Assembly (NCBI RefSeq): GCF_009380215.1
Contig: NZ_WHUG01000001.1
Span: forward strand, 744,001-808,000
Direction: 5' to 3'
DNA: 64,000 bases
Source: Rugamonas aquatica
Lineage (GTDB): Bacteria > Pseudomonadota > Gammaproteobacteria > Burkholderiales > Burkholderiaceae_D
The position numbers and the translations under genes are program-made. This document shows, piece after piece, positions 26,027-36,517 of the stretch. Each line of letters opens with the position of its first letter. Positions within the stretch are counted from its first letter, which is position 1. Below the pieces are notes generated by a model that saw only the letters and a list, made by a program, of their open reading frames with translations, did no database searches and had not been told where the DNA came from.

Positions 26027-29000
26027 TTAGCCAACGAACTTGCGCGCGTTGCGGAACATACGCATCCAAGGCGAATCCTCGCCCCACGATTCAGGGTGCC
26101 ACGACTGCTGCACCGAGCGGAATACGCGTTCGGCGTGCGGCATCATCACGGTGAAGCGGCCGTCGGCCGTGGTCACCGATGTCAGGCCTTGCGGCGAGCC
26201 GTTCGGGTTGTACGGATAGGCTTCGGTAGCGGCGCCACGGTTGTCGACGAAGCGCATCGCTGCCACAGCCTCGCTGATGTTGCCGGTCTGCGTGAAGTCC
26301 GCATAGCCTTCGCCGTGAGCGATGGCGATCGCGGTCTGCGTGCCGGCCATGCCGTTGAAGAAGATCGACGGCGAGTCCAGCACTTCCACCATCGCGAAGC
26401 GCGCTTCGAATTTCTCCGATTTGTTGGTGGTGAACTTAGGCCACGCATGCGCGCCAGGGATGATGGACTTCAGATTGCTCATCATCTGGCAACCGTTGCA
26501 GACACCCAGACCGAAGCTGTCGGTGCGCGCGAAGAAGCGGGCAAACTGATCGGCCAGCGCGGCGTTGAACAGAATCGTCTTGGCCCAGCCTTCGCCGGCG
26601 CCCAGCACGTCGCCGTACGAGAAGCCGCCGACGGCGATGATGCCCTGGAAGTCATCCAGCTTGACGCGGCCCGCAATCAGATCGCTCATGTGCACGTCGA
26701 CGGCGTTGAAACCCGCCTGGTGCATCACGTATGCAGTCTCGATGTGCGAGTTGACGCCCTGCTCGCGCAGGATCGCCACGCGTGGACGCACGCCGGTCGC
26801 CAGGAACGGCGCGGCCACATTCTCGGTCAGGTCGAAGGTGATCTTCGGCGTGATGCCAGGATCGGTTTCGTCCAGGATGCGGTCGTATTCGGCATCGGCG
26901 CAGGCCGGGTTGTCGCGCAGGCGGGCGATGCGCCAGCTGGTCTCGCTCCACAGGCGGTGCAGTTCCGAGCGCGGCTTGGCGTAGATGATCTTAGCGTCGC
27001 GGGTGAACTCGATCACGCCACGGTCGTTCGGCTTGCCGATGATATGGCTGCATGCGCCCAGGTTGAAGGTGCGCAGCACGTCCATCACCAGCGACTTCTC
27101 TTCGGCGCGAACCTGGATCACAGCGCCCAGCTCTTCGGAGAACAGCGCGCGCAGTGTTTGCTCGTTGCGGCGTTCGGCGATCTGGCCGGCCCAGTTCTTG
27201 GCGTCACCCTGGTCGGCGCCGTGGCCCTGTTCCAAGGTCAGGATGTCGAGATTGATCGACAGGCCTGCGCGGCCGGCAAAGGCCATCTCGGTCAGCGTGC
27301 CATACAGGCCGCCGTCGGAACGGTCGTGGTATGCCAGCAGTTTGCCGTCGTTGTTCAGTTGCTGGATCGCGGTGAAGAAGGCTTTCAGGTCTTCAGGGCT
27401 GTCCACGTCAGGTGCTTCGTTGCCCAGCTGGCCCATGACCAGCGACAGCGCGGATGCGCCCAGACGGTTCTTGCCGCGACCCAGGTCGATCAGGATGATG
27501 GCGGTGTCGCCGGCATCGGTCTTGATCTGAGGAGTCAGCGATTTACGCACGTCGTGCACCGGCGCGAAGGCCGAGACGATCAGCGAAACTGGCGAAGTGA
27601 CAGCCTTGGCGTCGCCCTCGTCCTTCCAGGTGGTGCGCATCGACAGCGAATCCTTACCTACCGGGATACTGATGCCCAGCGCCGGGCACAGCTCCATGCC
27701 GACTGCCTTGACGGTGTCGAACAGTGCTGCATCCTGGCCAGGCTGGCCGCAGGCGGCCATCCAGTTGGCGGACAGTTTGATGTCGGAGATATCCTTGATC
27801 GGCGCGGCGGCGATGTTGGTGATCGCCTCGGCGACGGCCATGCGGCCCGACGCTGCGGCGTTAATCACGGCCAGCGGGGTACGCTCGCCCATCGCCATCG
27901 CTTCGCCCAGGTAGCCCTCGAAGCTCATCGCGGTGACGGCGCAATCGGCCACCGGCACCTGCCATGGACCGACCATCTGGTCGCGCACGGACATGCCGCC
28001 CACAGTACGGTCACCGATGGTAATCAGGAAGGACTTGTCGCCCACGGTAGGCAGCAGCAGCACGCGCTTGGCGGCTTCTTCCAGGTCCATGCCGGTCAGG
28101 TCGATCGCAGGGAATTCGTTTTGCACGTGATGCACGTCGCGCTGCATCTTCGGCGGTTTGCCCAGCAGGACGTCCATCGGCATGTCGACCGGCTCGTTGC
28201 CCAGCTCAGGATCGATCAGCTTCAGTTGACGTTCTTCGGTCGCGGTGCCAACGACGGCGAACAGACAGCGCTCACGCTCGCACAGCGCCTTGAACATCGG
28301 CAGGCTGTCCGGCGCGATCGCCAGCACGTAGCGCTCTTGCGACTCGTTGGACCAGATCTCTTTCGGCGCCATGCCGCTTTCTTCCAGCGGGATCTTGCGC
28401 AGATCGAAGATCGCGCCGCGCTTGGCGTCGTTGGTGATCTCCGGGAAGGCGTTCGACAGACCGCCGGCGCCCACGTCGTGGATCGAGATGATCGGATTGT
28501 TGGCGCCCAGCTGCCAGCAGCCGTTGATGACTTCCTGCGCACGGCGCTCCATCTCTGGATTGCCGCGCTGGACCGAGTCGAAGTCCAGGTCCGCAGTGTT
28601 GGTGCCGGTCGCCATCGACGAAGCGGCCGAACCGCCCATGCCGATGCGCATGCCAGGACCGCCCAGCTGCACCAGCAGGCTGCCGACCGGGATGTCGTTC
28701 TTGTGCGTGTGCTGGCCGGAGATGTTACCGATGCCGCCCGCGATCATGATCGGCTTGTGGTAGCCGAACACGGTGTCGTGCGCGCCGGCGAACTGCTTGC
28801 CGATATTCTGTTCGTAGGTACGGAAGTAACCGCCCAGTACCGGACGGCCGAATTCATTGCTGAACGCAGCGCCGCCCAGCGGGCCTTCGATCATGATCTG
28901 CAGCGCCGAAGCGATGCGGTCTGGTTTGCCGTAGGCCTTGCCGCTGTTGCGGTAGTCGGCCACCGGCGCGGTCACGTCGGCGTCGTTTTCCCATGCCTGC

Positions 29001-30076
29001 ACGGCGCCCGGCAGCATCAGGTTCGACACGGTGAAGCCGGTCAGGCCAGCCTTGGGCTTGGCGCCACGGCCGGTCGCGCCTTCATCGCGGATCTCGCCGC
29101 CGGCGCCGGTGGAGGCGCCAGGGAATGGGGAGATCGCGGTCGGGTGATTGTGGGTTTCCACTTTCATCAGCGTGTGCGTCAACTCGGTGGTCGGCGAGTA
29201 CTGGTGCGCGTCACCCTGCGGGAAGAAGCGCATCACTTCCGCGCCTTCCATGATCGACGAGTTGTCGCTGTAGGCGACGATGGTGCCTTTCGGCTGCAGC
29301 TGGTGGGTGTTCTTAATCATGCCGAACAGCGACTTGGTCTGCGCTTCGCCGTCGATGGTCCAATCGGCGTTGAAGATCTTGTGGCGGCAGTGCTCCGAGT
29401 TCGCCTGCGCGAACATCATCAGCTCAACGTCGGTCGGATTGCGGCCGGCCTTGGTGAAGGCGGCGTCCAGGTACTCGATCTCGTCGTCCGACATCGCCAG
29501 GCCCAGGTCCGTGTTGGCCTTTTCCAGCGCTGCCTTGCCCATGCCGATCACGTCCACCGATTCCAGCGGCTTCGCTTCCAGCGTGCGGAACAGGCCTGCG
29601 GCTTCGTCAGGATGGCGCAGCACCGATTCCGTCATGCGGTCATGCAGCAGCGCGGCGACGGCCTGCACTTCTTCGTCCGACAGCTTCTTGGCGGCGCCGA
29701 TGCTGCTGCCCAAAATGCCGGTCTTCAGATTGATGCGGAAGGCGATACCGCGCTCGACGCGCTTGATGTGCGCCATGCCGCAGTTATGGACGATGTCGGT
29801 GGCTTTCGAAGCCCACGGCGAGATCGTGCCGAAGCGCGGAATGACGAAGAACTCTTCGACTGCACCGTCGGTGTTGTCGGCGTGGGCCGGCTCACCGTAG
29901 GTCAGCAGCGCGCCGAGGCGGCTGGTGTCGTCGGCCGATAGCGGCGCGGCGGCATCGATGAAGTGGACATAGCGCGCCTGGACGGCGGCGACGGCAGGCA
30001 GCGCGGCTTGCAGTTGAGTTAACAGGCGTTGGCTACGGAATGCGGACAGGGCGTTGGAGCCCGGCAGAATCAACAT
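26027..30076 (-). CDS. purL: phosphoribosylformylglycinamidine synthase
   Basis: 1349 residues, the large single-chain PurL of Gram-negative bacteria, converting FGAR and glutamine to FGAM in purine synthesis. The chosen start gives [14 protein letters not shown], matching the family N-terminus; a longer frame to 30199 lacks homologous sequence. Order: N-terminal PurS-like domain, linker, two AIRS-like halves ([17 protein letters not shown] with [10 protein letters not shown]; later [13 protein letters not shown]), and a C-terminal class I glutaminase with [17 protein letters not shown] and the nucleophile in GVCNGCQMM. It is monocistronic. The spacer to the divergent receiver gene holds no other gene. 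Confidence 0.97.
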   Translation of the reverse strand: MLILPGSNALSAFRSQRLLTQLQAALPAVAAVQARYVHFIDAAAPLSADDTSRLGALLTYGEPAHADNTDGAVEEFFVIPRFGTISPWASKATDIVHNCGMAHIKRVERGIAFRINLKTGILGSSIGAAKKLSDEEVQAVAALLHDRMTESVLRHPDEAAGLFRTLEAKPLESVDVIGMGKAALEKANTDLGLAMSDDEIEYLDAAFTKAGRNPTDVELMMFAQANSEHCRHKIFNADWTIDGEAQTKSLFGMIKNTHQLQPKGTIVAYSDNSSIMEGAEVMRFFPQGDAHQYSPTTELTHTLMKVETHNHPTAISPFPGASTGAGGEIRDEGATGRGAKPKAGLTGFTVSNLMLPGAVQAWENDADVTAPVADYRNSGKAYGKPDRIASALQIMIEGPLGGAAFSNEFGRPVLGGYFRTYEQNIGKQFAGAHDTVFGYHKPIMIAGGIGNISGQHTHKNDIPVGSLLVQLGGPGMRIGMGGSAASSMATGTNTADLDFDSVQRGNPEMERRAQEVINGCWQLGANNPIISIHDVGAGGLSNAFPEITNDAKRGAIFDLRKIPLEESGMAPKEIWSNESQERYVLAIAPDSLPMFKALCERERCLFAVVGTATEERQLKLIDPELGNEPVDMPMDVLLGKPPKMQRDVHHVQNEFPAIDLTGMDLEEAAKRVLLLPTVGDKSFLITIGDRTVGGMSVRDQMVGPWQVPVADCAVTAMSFEGYLGEAMAMGERTPLAVINAAASGRMAVAEAITNIAAAPIKDISDIKLSANWMAACGQPGQDAALFDTVKAVGMELCPALGISIPVGKDSLSMRTTWKDEGDAKAVTSPVSLIVSAFAPVHDVRKSLTPQIKTDAGDTAIILIDLGRGKNRLGASALSLVMGQLGNEAPDVDSPEDLKAFFTAIQQLNNDGKLLAYHDRSDGGLYGTLTEMAFAGRAGLSINLDILTLEQGHGADQGDAKNWAGQIAERRNEQTLRALFSEELGAVIQVRAEEKSLVMDVLRTFNLGACSHIIGKPNDRGVIEFTRDAKIIYAKPRSELHRLWSETSWRIARLRDNPACADAEYDRILDETDPGITPKITFDLTENVAAPFLATGVRPRVAILREQGVNSHIETAYVMHQAGFNAVDVHMSDLIAGRVKLDDFQGIIAVGGFSYGDVLGAGEGWAKTILFNAALADQFARFFARTDSFGLGVCNGCQMMSNLKSIIPGAHAWPKFTTNKSEKFEARFAMVEVLDSPSIFFNGMAGTQTAIAIAHGEGYADFTQTGNISEAVAAMRFVDNRGAATEAYPYNPNGSPQGLTSVTTADGRFTVMMPHAERVFRSVQQSWHPESWGEDSPWMRMFRNARKFVG

Positions 30077-30294
30077 GGTTGGAGGATGGTTGATGCAGCG
30101 TGGCTGCGGTTTAAAGGTAGATGGAGCACGAGATACTTGTAATGCATAATTTCCTTTGCGCGCATTATACCCTTTACGCCCTCGTCTATACAGCGCCAAT
30201 TCGGGCCAAAAACTGCCGCCAAAGCAACATTTTCAGCCCTTTTTGGCCGGTTTATGCCCATGCCCGGGGCAAAGCGCCGGGTTTTCATAACATT

Positions 30295-30323
30295 TTGACT
30301 TGCCATGGAGTATGCTAGATTTA
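30295..30323 (+). promoter_or_regulatory. possible sigma-70 promoter of the receiver-TPR gene
   Basis: TTGACT and GATTTA are 17 bp apart (TAGATT with 15 bp is an alternative). The position favours a downstream start codon (30336 or 30345) rather than the TTG at 30300. Confidence 0.4.
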
Positions 30324-30344
30324 ACTTTAGCTAGGATGCGTAAC

Positions 30345-31985
30345 ATGGCGGAATATAGTGATTTGTCAGTGCTGATCGTCGACCCCAACCCAGGGATGCG
30401 CGGCAGCCTGCACAATATGCTGAACCAGGCCGGCATCACCAAGATCGATTACGCGGTCAGTTCCGGCACGGCCATCCGCCAGCTGGGCAAGAAACCGTTC
30501 GACATCGTGCTGTGCGAGTACGACCTGGGCAACGGCAGCGGCGAGAACAATGGCCAGGACGGCCAGCAACTGCTGGAAGACCTGCGCCTGCACAAACTGA
30601 TACTGCCATCGACCATCTTCATCATGCTCACTTCCGAAGGCGTCTACAGCAAGGTGATAGGCGCGGCCGAGCTGACGCCGACCGATTACGTGCTCAAGCC
30701 GTTCACCGTGGACGCGCTGCTGCAGCGCATCCGCAAGGCGGTCGAGCGGCGCGACGTATTCCTGCCGATCCACCAGCTGGTGGAAATGGGCAGCATCCGC
30801 AAGGCCATCGGCGAATGCGGGATAGCCGAAGAAAAGAATCCCCGCTACGCGATCGACTTCGCGCGCCTGCGCGCCGAGCTGCTGGTAAGGCTGGAAGAAT
30901 TGGCCGAGGCCGAGGTGGTGTACCAGGTGATCCTGATGACCCGCCCCATCGCCTGGGCGCACCTGGGCATGGCGCGTTGCCAGTTCGGGCAGCAGAAGTA
31001 CATCGAGGCGCAGGACACGCTGCAGGATCTGCTGACCCACAATCCCAAATTCATGGCGGCCTACGACCTGCTCGCGCGCACGCACGAGGCGCTGGGCCAG
31101 CAGGAATCGGCCAAGAAGATCCTGGAAGACGCGGTGGCGATCTCGCCCAACATGGTGCACCGCCTGCGCCACCTGGGCGAAGTGGCGTTCGAGACCGGCG
31201 ATGTCGGCGTCGCCGAGAAGGCGTTCAAGCAGGTGGTGGCCAAGGCCAAGTACTCCGAATTCCGCGACCCGGAAGACCACGTCAAGCTGGTCAAGACGCT
31301 GGTCAAGAAAGGCGACGCCAATCAGGCCAGCGGCGTGATACGCGATATGGAACGCTCACTGCGCGCCAGCGCCAACGTCGAGGCCTGCCGGGCCATCGCC
31401 GCCGGCCTGCTGCAGGAAATGAGCGGCAATATCACCGCGGCGGCGGCCGAGCTGACCACCGCCGTCAATGCCGTCGGCGCCAGCCGTGGCCTGTCGACCG
31501 GGCTGAAAATCGGTCTGGTGCACAGCTGTCTGAATGTGAAGCTGGACCAGCAGGCGTCCGACCTGATGCTCAACCTGATGAACGATACCGAAAGCGGCGT
31601 GTCGATGGACGATGCGGTGCAGGTGTTCGAAAAGGCGGGCCGCCACGATCTGGCGGCAGGCATGGGTGAACAGATCAAGCATCACGTGGAAGAGCTGATC
31701 GCCCACGCGGCCGAGCAGCGCGGCCAGGGCGATCTGCGGGCGGCGGTCGATACGCTGAACGCAGCCTTGCGCAAGGCGCCGGCCAATATGTCGCTACTGC
31801 CGGCGGCGACGTCGGCGATACTCAAACAGCTGGACGATCTGGGTTGGGAAGTGCCGCTGGCCGAGCAATGCTCCTTCCTGCTGGAGCGCATGCGCAAGAT
31901 CGATCCGGCCCATCCTTCACTGGAGGCGCTGCAGGCGCAGTATTCGCACACCCAGCGCAAGTACGGTATCGCGACGACGGCGTAA
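30345..31985 (+). CDS. response-regulator receiver protein with TPR repeats, altered phosphoacceptor
   Basis: About 546 residues. Residues 6-125 are a receiver domain: VLIVDPNPG at the first strand, MLTSEG (Thr96) and YVLKPFT (Lys118). At the end of strand 3 the text is DIVLCEYDLG: Glu58 occupies the usual phosphorylated Asp position, and the first acidic pair is reduced to one Asp. The rest is helical with TPR-like repeats (WAHLGMARCQFGQQKY, AAYDLLARTHEALGQQ, HRLRHLGEVAFETGD). There is no DNA-binding or enzymatic output domain, so it probably works by protein contacts. The ATG at 30345 is used with AGG nine bases upstream; an ATG at 30336 is possible. Confidence 0.88.
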   Translation: MAEYSDLSVLIVDPNPGMRGSLHNMLNQAGITKIDYAVSSGTAIRQLGKKPFDIVLCEYDLGNGSGENNGQDGQQLLEDLRLHKLILPSTIFIMLTSEGVYSKVIGAAELTPTDYVLKPFTVDALLQRIRKAVERRDVFLPIHQLVEMGSIRKAIGECGIAEEKNPRYAIDFARLRAELLVRLEELAEAEVVYQVILMTRPIAWAHLGMARCQFGQQKYIEAQDTLQDLLTHNPKFMAAYDLLARTHEALGQQESAKKILEDAVAISPNMVHRLRHLGEVAFETGDVGVAEKAFKQVVAKAKYSEFRDPEDHVKLVKTLVKKGDANQASGVIRDMERSLRASANVEACRAIAAGLLQEMSGNITAAAAELTTAVNAVGASRGLSTGLKIGLVHSCLNVKLDQQASDLMLNLMNDTESGVSMDDAVQVFEKAGRHDLAAGMGEQIKHHVEELIAHAAEQRGQGDLRAAVDTLNAALRKAPANMSLLPAATSAILKQLDDLGWEVPLAEQCSFLLERMRKIDPAHPSLEALQAQYSHTQRKYGIATTA

Positions 31986-32129
31986 TCAGAACATCAGCGA
32001 GCCGGGGAAGTTCGACAGGTGGGAAATCAGGTACCACGTCACGAAGTACAGGGCGCAGAGCAGGAAGGCCGACCGGATCGCGCGGTTCGCCGAGCCTCGT
32101 CCGCGCAGGAGCTTGAGTAGCGTACGCAC
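31986..32129 (-). CDS. small 47-residue single-pass membrane protein
   Basis: A short frame preceded by GGAGGACACA and a GTG start, an excellent ribosome site. The product begins with a basic segment (RTLLKLLRGRGSANRAIRS) and then a hydrophobic helix (AFLLCALYFVTWYLI), ending SNFPGSLMF. Positive residues before the helix suggest an N-in orientation. Its stop codon abuts the stop of the opposing receiver-TPR gene. It lies 128 bp downstream of the GNAT gene on the same strand. I do not recognise it, and only the ribosome site and composition support it. Confidence 0.6.
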   Translation of the reverse strand: MRTLLKLLRGRGSANRAIRSAFLLCALYFVTWYLISHLSNFPGSLMF

Positions 32130-32257
32130 TGTGTCCTCCCTTCCTGTCTGTTCATCGAACCAAAACTGTACGCCGCCTCCCTGCCATGGACAAGCCGGGA
32201 ATCGCTGGTACTGTTTTTCGATGCCGACGGTATCGGCAGGCGCACCGGCCTGCGAGC

Positions 32258-32791
32258 TTAGGCCGGTATCATGGAGAAGACGTGGGCATCCACGCATAGG
32301 CCGCGCAGCTTGAGGCGGTTGCGGGCCAGGCATTCATGCGTGGCGCCGGCCTTGCGGGCCACTGCGGCGCTGGGTTCATTACCCGCCGCGATCACGATTT
32401 CCACCCGCGATTGATTCAGCTGCTCGAAGGCGTAGCGCGACAGTGCGCCCACCGCGGCGGCCGCCGCGCCCTGCCTTTGCGCCGAGGCGCGCACCCAGTA
32501 GCCCAGGTTGCAGAAGCCGTTCACCGCGTTCAGCTGGTTCAATCCACCGCCGCCGACCAGCGTTGTGCCGTCTGCCAGGAAGATGCCGAATTCGTGCGCG
32601 CTGCCATCGGCGCGGCTGGCGTCGCACCAGTCGAACCAGGACAGCGCCTGCTCCTCCGAGTACTCGGCGTGCGCCCAGGTCATCCACATGCCCACGCTGT
32701 CCATCGACTCGCGCACGCCTGCCGCGAAGGCCGGCGCGTCGGCGGCGATGAAGGGACGCAGCAGGAAGCTACCGGCCGGCAGCGGCGTCAT
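32258..32791 (-). CDS. GNAT family N-acetyltransferase (RimJ/RimL-like)
   Basis: 177 residues of the GNAT fold. It resembles ribosomal-protein acetyltransferases: [18 protein letters not shown] at the N-terminus, [20 protein letters not shown] (about residues 94-113) as the acetyl-CoA binding motif A in the form Q/RxxGxA, and [16 protein letters not shown] (about 138-153) as motif B. The substrate is not predictable. Its start overlaps the 5-oxoprolinase stop by four bases (ATGA), so the two are co-translated. Confidence 0.88.
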   Translation of the reverse strand: MTPLPAGSFLLRPFIAADAPAFAAGVRESMDSVGMWMTWAHAEYSEEQALSWFDWCDASRADGSAHEFGIFLADGTTLVGGGGLNQLNAVNGFCNLGYWVRASAQRQGAAAAAVGALSRYAFEQLNQSRVEIVIAAGNEPSAAVARKAGATHECLARNRLKLRGLCVDAHVFSMIPA

Positions 32792-35700
32792 TGTCCGCCC
32801 TCGCCGCCGGCCGGACCGTAGCCGCCGCCGCCCGGCGTATCGATGACAAACATATCGCCCACCTGCATATCAGTCTTGCCGATGTGCGCCAGTTCTTCGA
32901 CGCGCCCGTCCGCGCGCACCACCGTGTTGCGGCCCAGCGCACCGGGCTCGCCGCCCGCCATGCCGAACGGCGCGTAGATACGGTTGTTGGACAGGATCGC
33001 CGCCGTCATCGGTTCGAGGAAGCGCACCTTGCGCGTGCCGCCATTCCCGCCACGCCACTGCCCCGCTCCGCCGCTGCCTTCGCGGATGGCGTAACTCTCC
33101 AGCCGCACCGGGAAGCGGAACTCCAGGATTTCGGGATCGGTCAGGCGCGAGTTGGTCATATTGGTCTGGACCACGCTGGTGCCGTCGAAGCCCGGGCCTG
33201 CGCCGGAGCCACCGCTGATGGTCTCGTAATACTGGTAGCGCGCATTCCCGAACGTGAAATTGTTCATCGTGCCCTGCGCCGCCGCCATCACGCCCAGCGC
33301 GCCGTACAGCGCGTTGGTGATGCAGGTCGACGTCTCCACATTCCCCGACACCACCGATGCCGGATAGTGCGGATTAAGCATGGAGCCCGGCGGTATCAGC
33401 ACCTTCAACGGCTTCAGGCAGCCGGCGTTGAGCGGAATCTCGTCGTTGACCAGCGTGCGGAACACGTACAGCACCGCCGCCATGCACACCGCCGACGGCG
33501 CATTGAAGTTGTTCTCCAGCTGCGGCGAGGTGCCGGCGAAGTCGATCTCCGCGCTGCGGCTGGCCTGGTCGACCCGCACCGCCACCTGTATCTGCGCGCC
33601 GTTATCCAGCGGCAGCGTGTAGCTGCCGTCCTTCAGTGCACTGATGACGCGTCGCACGGATTCCTCGGCGTTGTCCTGCACGTGCCCCATGTAGGCCTGC
33701 ACCACCGCCAGCCCGAAGTGCGCGACCATCTTGCGCAGCTCGTCCACGCCTTTCTGGTTGGCGGCCACCTGCGCGCGCAGGTCGGCCATGTTCTGGTCGG
33801 GATTGCGTGCAGGGTAGCGCGCGCCCGCCAGCAAGGCGCGCGTCTCGGCCTCGCGCAGCTGGCCGCCGGCGACGCCCGCATTGGCGCCATCCACCAGCTT
33901 GAAGTTGTTGATTAATACGCCCTCTTCCTCGATCACGCGGGAATCCGGCGGCATCGAACCAGGCGTGGTGCCGCCGATGTCCGCATGGTGCCCACGCGAG
34001 CCGACGTAGAACAGGATGTCCACGCCCGCTTCGTCGAACACCGGCGAGATCACCGTCACATCCGGCAGATGGGTGCCGCCGTTGTACGGATCGTTGAGCA
34101 TGAAGACATCGCCTGCGCGCATCCGCCCCGCGTTCTCGCGCATCACCGTCTTGATGCTCTCGCCCATGGAGCCCAGGTGCACCGGCATGTGCGGCGCGTT
34201 GGCGATCAGGTTGCCGTCGGCGTCGAAGATGGCACAGCTGAAGTCCAGCCGCTCCTTGATGTTGACCGAGTAGGCTGTGTTCTGCAGGCGCAGCCCCATT
34301 TGCTCGGCGATCGACATGAACAGGTTATTGAAGATCTCCAGCATCACCGGATCTGCGCTGGTGCCGATGGCGCGGCGCTCCGGCAGCGCGGTCACGCGCT
34401 TGAGCACCAGATGGTCGTGCAGCGTCACCTCGGCCTGCCAGCCAGCTTCCACGATGGTGGTCGCATTCGCCTCGGCGATGATGGCCGGGCCTTTGACGAT
34501 ATCGCCGATGCGCGTGGCGCCGCGCTGATACAGATTGGTCTGGCGCCATTTGCCGCCGGTGTACATCGGCACCACCGCATGCGGCATCAGGCCGGACACG
34601 CGGCGCGCGGCCGGCTCCACCGTCTCCGACGGCGCATCGGACTTGCCGACCGCCTCCACCGACACCGCCTCGACGATCAGCGCCTTGGAAGGCATCAGGA
34701 AGGAATAGCGCTTGCGATATGCCGCTTCGAACTGCGCCTGCATGCTGTCGGCGGTATCGAACAGCACGATCAGCGCCGAATCGGTGCCCTCGTAGCGCAG
34801 ATGCGCGCGCCGTATCAGCACGATGCGCTCATCCTCAACGCCCTGGTGATGCAGGTCGGCGCGCGCCTGGCGGCCCAGCGCGTGCAGGCGCGCATCGAGG
34901 TCCACCAGCGCTTCAACGCTCAGACGCACTTCCACCGCAGCCTCGCGCATCACGGTCTGGTCGGCCAGCCCCATGCCGTAGGCCGACATGACGCCCGCCA
35001 GCGAATGCACGAACACCGTCGTCATACCCAGCGCATCGGCCACCAGGCAGGCGTGCTGCCCGCCCGCGCCGCCAAAGCTGGTCAGCGTGTATTCGGTCAC
35101 GTCGTGCCCGCGCTGCACGGAAATCTGCTTGATCGCATTGGCCATATTGCCGACGGCGATTTCGATAAAACCCTCGGCCACCTGCTCGGGCGTGCTTTCC
35201 TTGCCGGTGGCGGCCGTGATCTGCGCCGCCAGTTCGGTGAAGTGGTTGCGCACGGCCTGCGCATCGAGCGCCTGCCGGCCTTCTGCGCCGAACAGCTGCG
35301 GGAAGTGATGCGGTTGGATTTTGCCGAGCATGACATTGCAGTCCGTGACCGCCAGCGGCCCGCCGCGCCGGTAACTGGCCGGCCCCGGATTGGCGCCCGC
35401 GCTGTCCGGGCCGACGCGATAGCGGCTGCCGTCGAAATGCAGGATGGAGCCGCCGCCCGCCGCCACCGTGTGTATGCTCATCATCGGCGCGCGCATACGT
35501 ACGCCAGCCACCTGGGTTTCGAACACGCGCTCGAACTCGCCGGAGAAATGCGACACGTCGGTCGAGGTGCCGCCCATGTCGAAGCCGATCACCTTGTCGA
35601 AGCCCGCCAGCTTGCTGGCGCGGACCATGCCGACGATGCCGCCCGCCGGGCCGCTCAGGATGCTGTCCTTGCCGTGGAAGGCGCGCGCGTCGCTCAAGCC

Positions 35701-36420
35701 GCCGCTGGACTGCATGAATTGCAGGTTCACGCCCGGCATCTCCTTCGCCACCTGGTCGACGTAGCGGCGCAGGATGGGCGACAGGTAGGCGTCAACCACG
35801 GTGGTGTCGCCGCGCGCCACCAGCTTCATCATCGGACTCACCTCATGCGAAACCGAGACCTGGGTAAAACCCATCATGCGCGCCATCTCGGCCACCTTGA
35901 CCTCGTGCGCATGATAGCGGTAGCCGTGCATGAAGATGATGGCCAGCGAACGCAGGCCCATGTCATAGGCTGCGGCCAGGCCGGCGCGGGCGGTTTCCAT
36001 GTCGAGATCGAGCACGGTATCGCCATGCGCACCCATGCGCTCGTCGATTTCGATCACATGGCTGTACAGCAGCTCAGGCAGCAGGATGTGGCGGTCGAAC
36101 AGGCGCGGACGGTTCTGGTAGGCGATGCGCAGCGCATCGCGGAAACCGCGCGTGATGGCCAGCGCGGTCGGCTCGCCTTTGCGCTCCAGCAGCGCGTTGG
36201 TGGCAACGGTAGTGCCCATCTTGACGGCGCCGATCTGCGCCACCGGAATCGGCTTGCCCTTGGCCACGCCCATCAGCTGGCGGATGCCGGCGATGGCCGC
36301 ATCGGGATAGTGTTCGGGATTCTCGGACAGCAGCTTGAGCGTACGCAGGCGTCCATCGGGCGGACGCGCCACGATGTCGGTGAACGTACCGCCCCGGTCT
36401 ATCCAGAATTGCCAATCCAT
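32788..36420 (-). CDS. 5-oxoprolinase (fused hydantoinase A/B type)
   Basis: 1210 residues with HyuA- and HyuB-like halves fused in the eukaryotic-type OPLAH order. The N-terminal half has [29 protein letters not shown] and [16 protein letters not shown], the ATP-binding actin-like fold. The C-terminal half, from about residue 690, has [26 protein letters not shown] and [11 protein letters not shown]. The expected reaction is ATP-dependent opening of 5-oxoproline to glutamate; N-methylhydantoinase or acetophenone carboxylase relatives are alternatives, but the fusion favours oxoprolinase. The gene is divergent from a NAD(P)HX repair gene and overlaps a GNAT gene. Confidence 0.9.
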   Translation of the reverse strand: MDWQFWIDRGGTFTDIVARPPDGRLRTLKLLSENPEHYPDAAIAGIRQLMGVAKGKPIPVAQIGAVKMGTTVATNALLERKGEPTALAITRGFRDALRIAYQNRPRLFDRHILLPELLYSHVIEIDERMGAHGDTVLDLDMETARAGLAAAYDMGLRSLAIIFMHGYRYHAHEVKVAEMARMMGFTQVSVSHEVSPMMKLVARGDTTVVDAYLSPILRRYVDQVAKEMPGVNLQFMQSSGGLSDARAFHGKDSILSGPAGGIVGMVRASKLAGFDKVIGFDMGGTSTDVSHFSGEFERVFETQVAGVRMRAPMMSIHTVAAGGGSILHFDGSRYRVGPDSAGANPGPASYRRGGPLAVTDCNVMLGKIQPHHFPQLFGAEGRQALDAQAVRNHFTELAAQITAATGKESTPEQVAEGFIEIAVGNMANAIKQISVQRGHDVTEYTLTSFGGAGGQHACLVADALGMTTVFVHSLAGVMSAYGMGLADQTVMREAAVEVRLSVEALVDLDARLHALGRQARADLHHQGVEDERIVLIRRAHLRYEGTDSALIVLFDTADSMQAQFEAAYRKRYSFLMPSKALIVEAVSVEAVGKSDAPSETVEPAARRVSGLMPHAVVPMYTGGKWRQTNLYQRGATRIGDIVKGPAIIAEANATTIVEAGWQAEVTLHDHLVLKRVTALPERRAIGTSADPVMLEIFNNLFMSIAEQMGLRLQNTAYSVNIKERLDFSCAIFDADGNLIANAPHMPVHLGSMGESIKTVMRENAGRMRAGDVFMLNDPYNGGTHLPDVTVISPVFDEAGVDILFYVGSRGHHADIGGTTPGSMPPDSRVIEEEGVLINNFKLVDGANAGVAGGQLREAETRALLAGARYPARNPDQNMADLRAQVAANQKGVDELRKMVAHFGLAVVQAYMGHVQDNAEESVRRVISALKDGSYTLPLDNGAQIQVAVRVDQASRSAEIDFAGTSPQLENNFNAPSAVCMAAVLYVFRTLVNDEIPLNAGCLKPLKVLIPPGSMLNPHYPASVVSGNVETSTCITNALYGALGVMAAAQGTMNNFTFGNARYQYYETISGGSGAGPGFDGTSVVQTNMTNSRLTDPEILEFRFPVRLESYAIREGSGGAGQWRGGNGGTRKVRFLEPMTAAILSNNRIYAPFGMAGGEPGALGRNTVVRADGRVEELAHIGKTDMQVGDMFVIDTPGGGGYGPAGGEGGQ

Positions 36421-36517
36421 GCCTGCCTCGTTACGATGACTGAAGCGTATATTGTAGTAGCTCGGCCGCGCACGGGACAGCGAGCTTACAACATAATTTA
36501 GATGCTAAAATTACACC

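Noticed and set aside
26096..29941. 1281-codon plus-strand open frame opposite purL
   Set aside because: It is the antisense shadow of a high-GC gene; the His/Arg/Gln/Val-rich, low-complexity product is typical of such frames, and purL is unambiguous.
33985..36501. 838-codon plus-strand open frame opposite the 5-oxoprolinase gene
   Set aside because: Antisense shadow with biased, low-complexity composition; the 5-oxoprolinase motifs are on the other strand.
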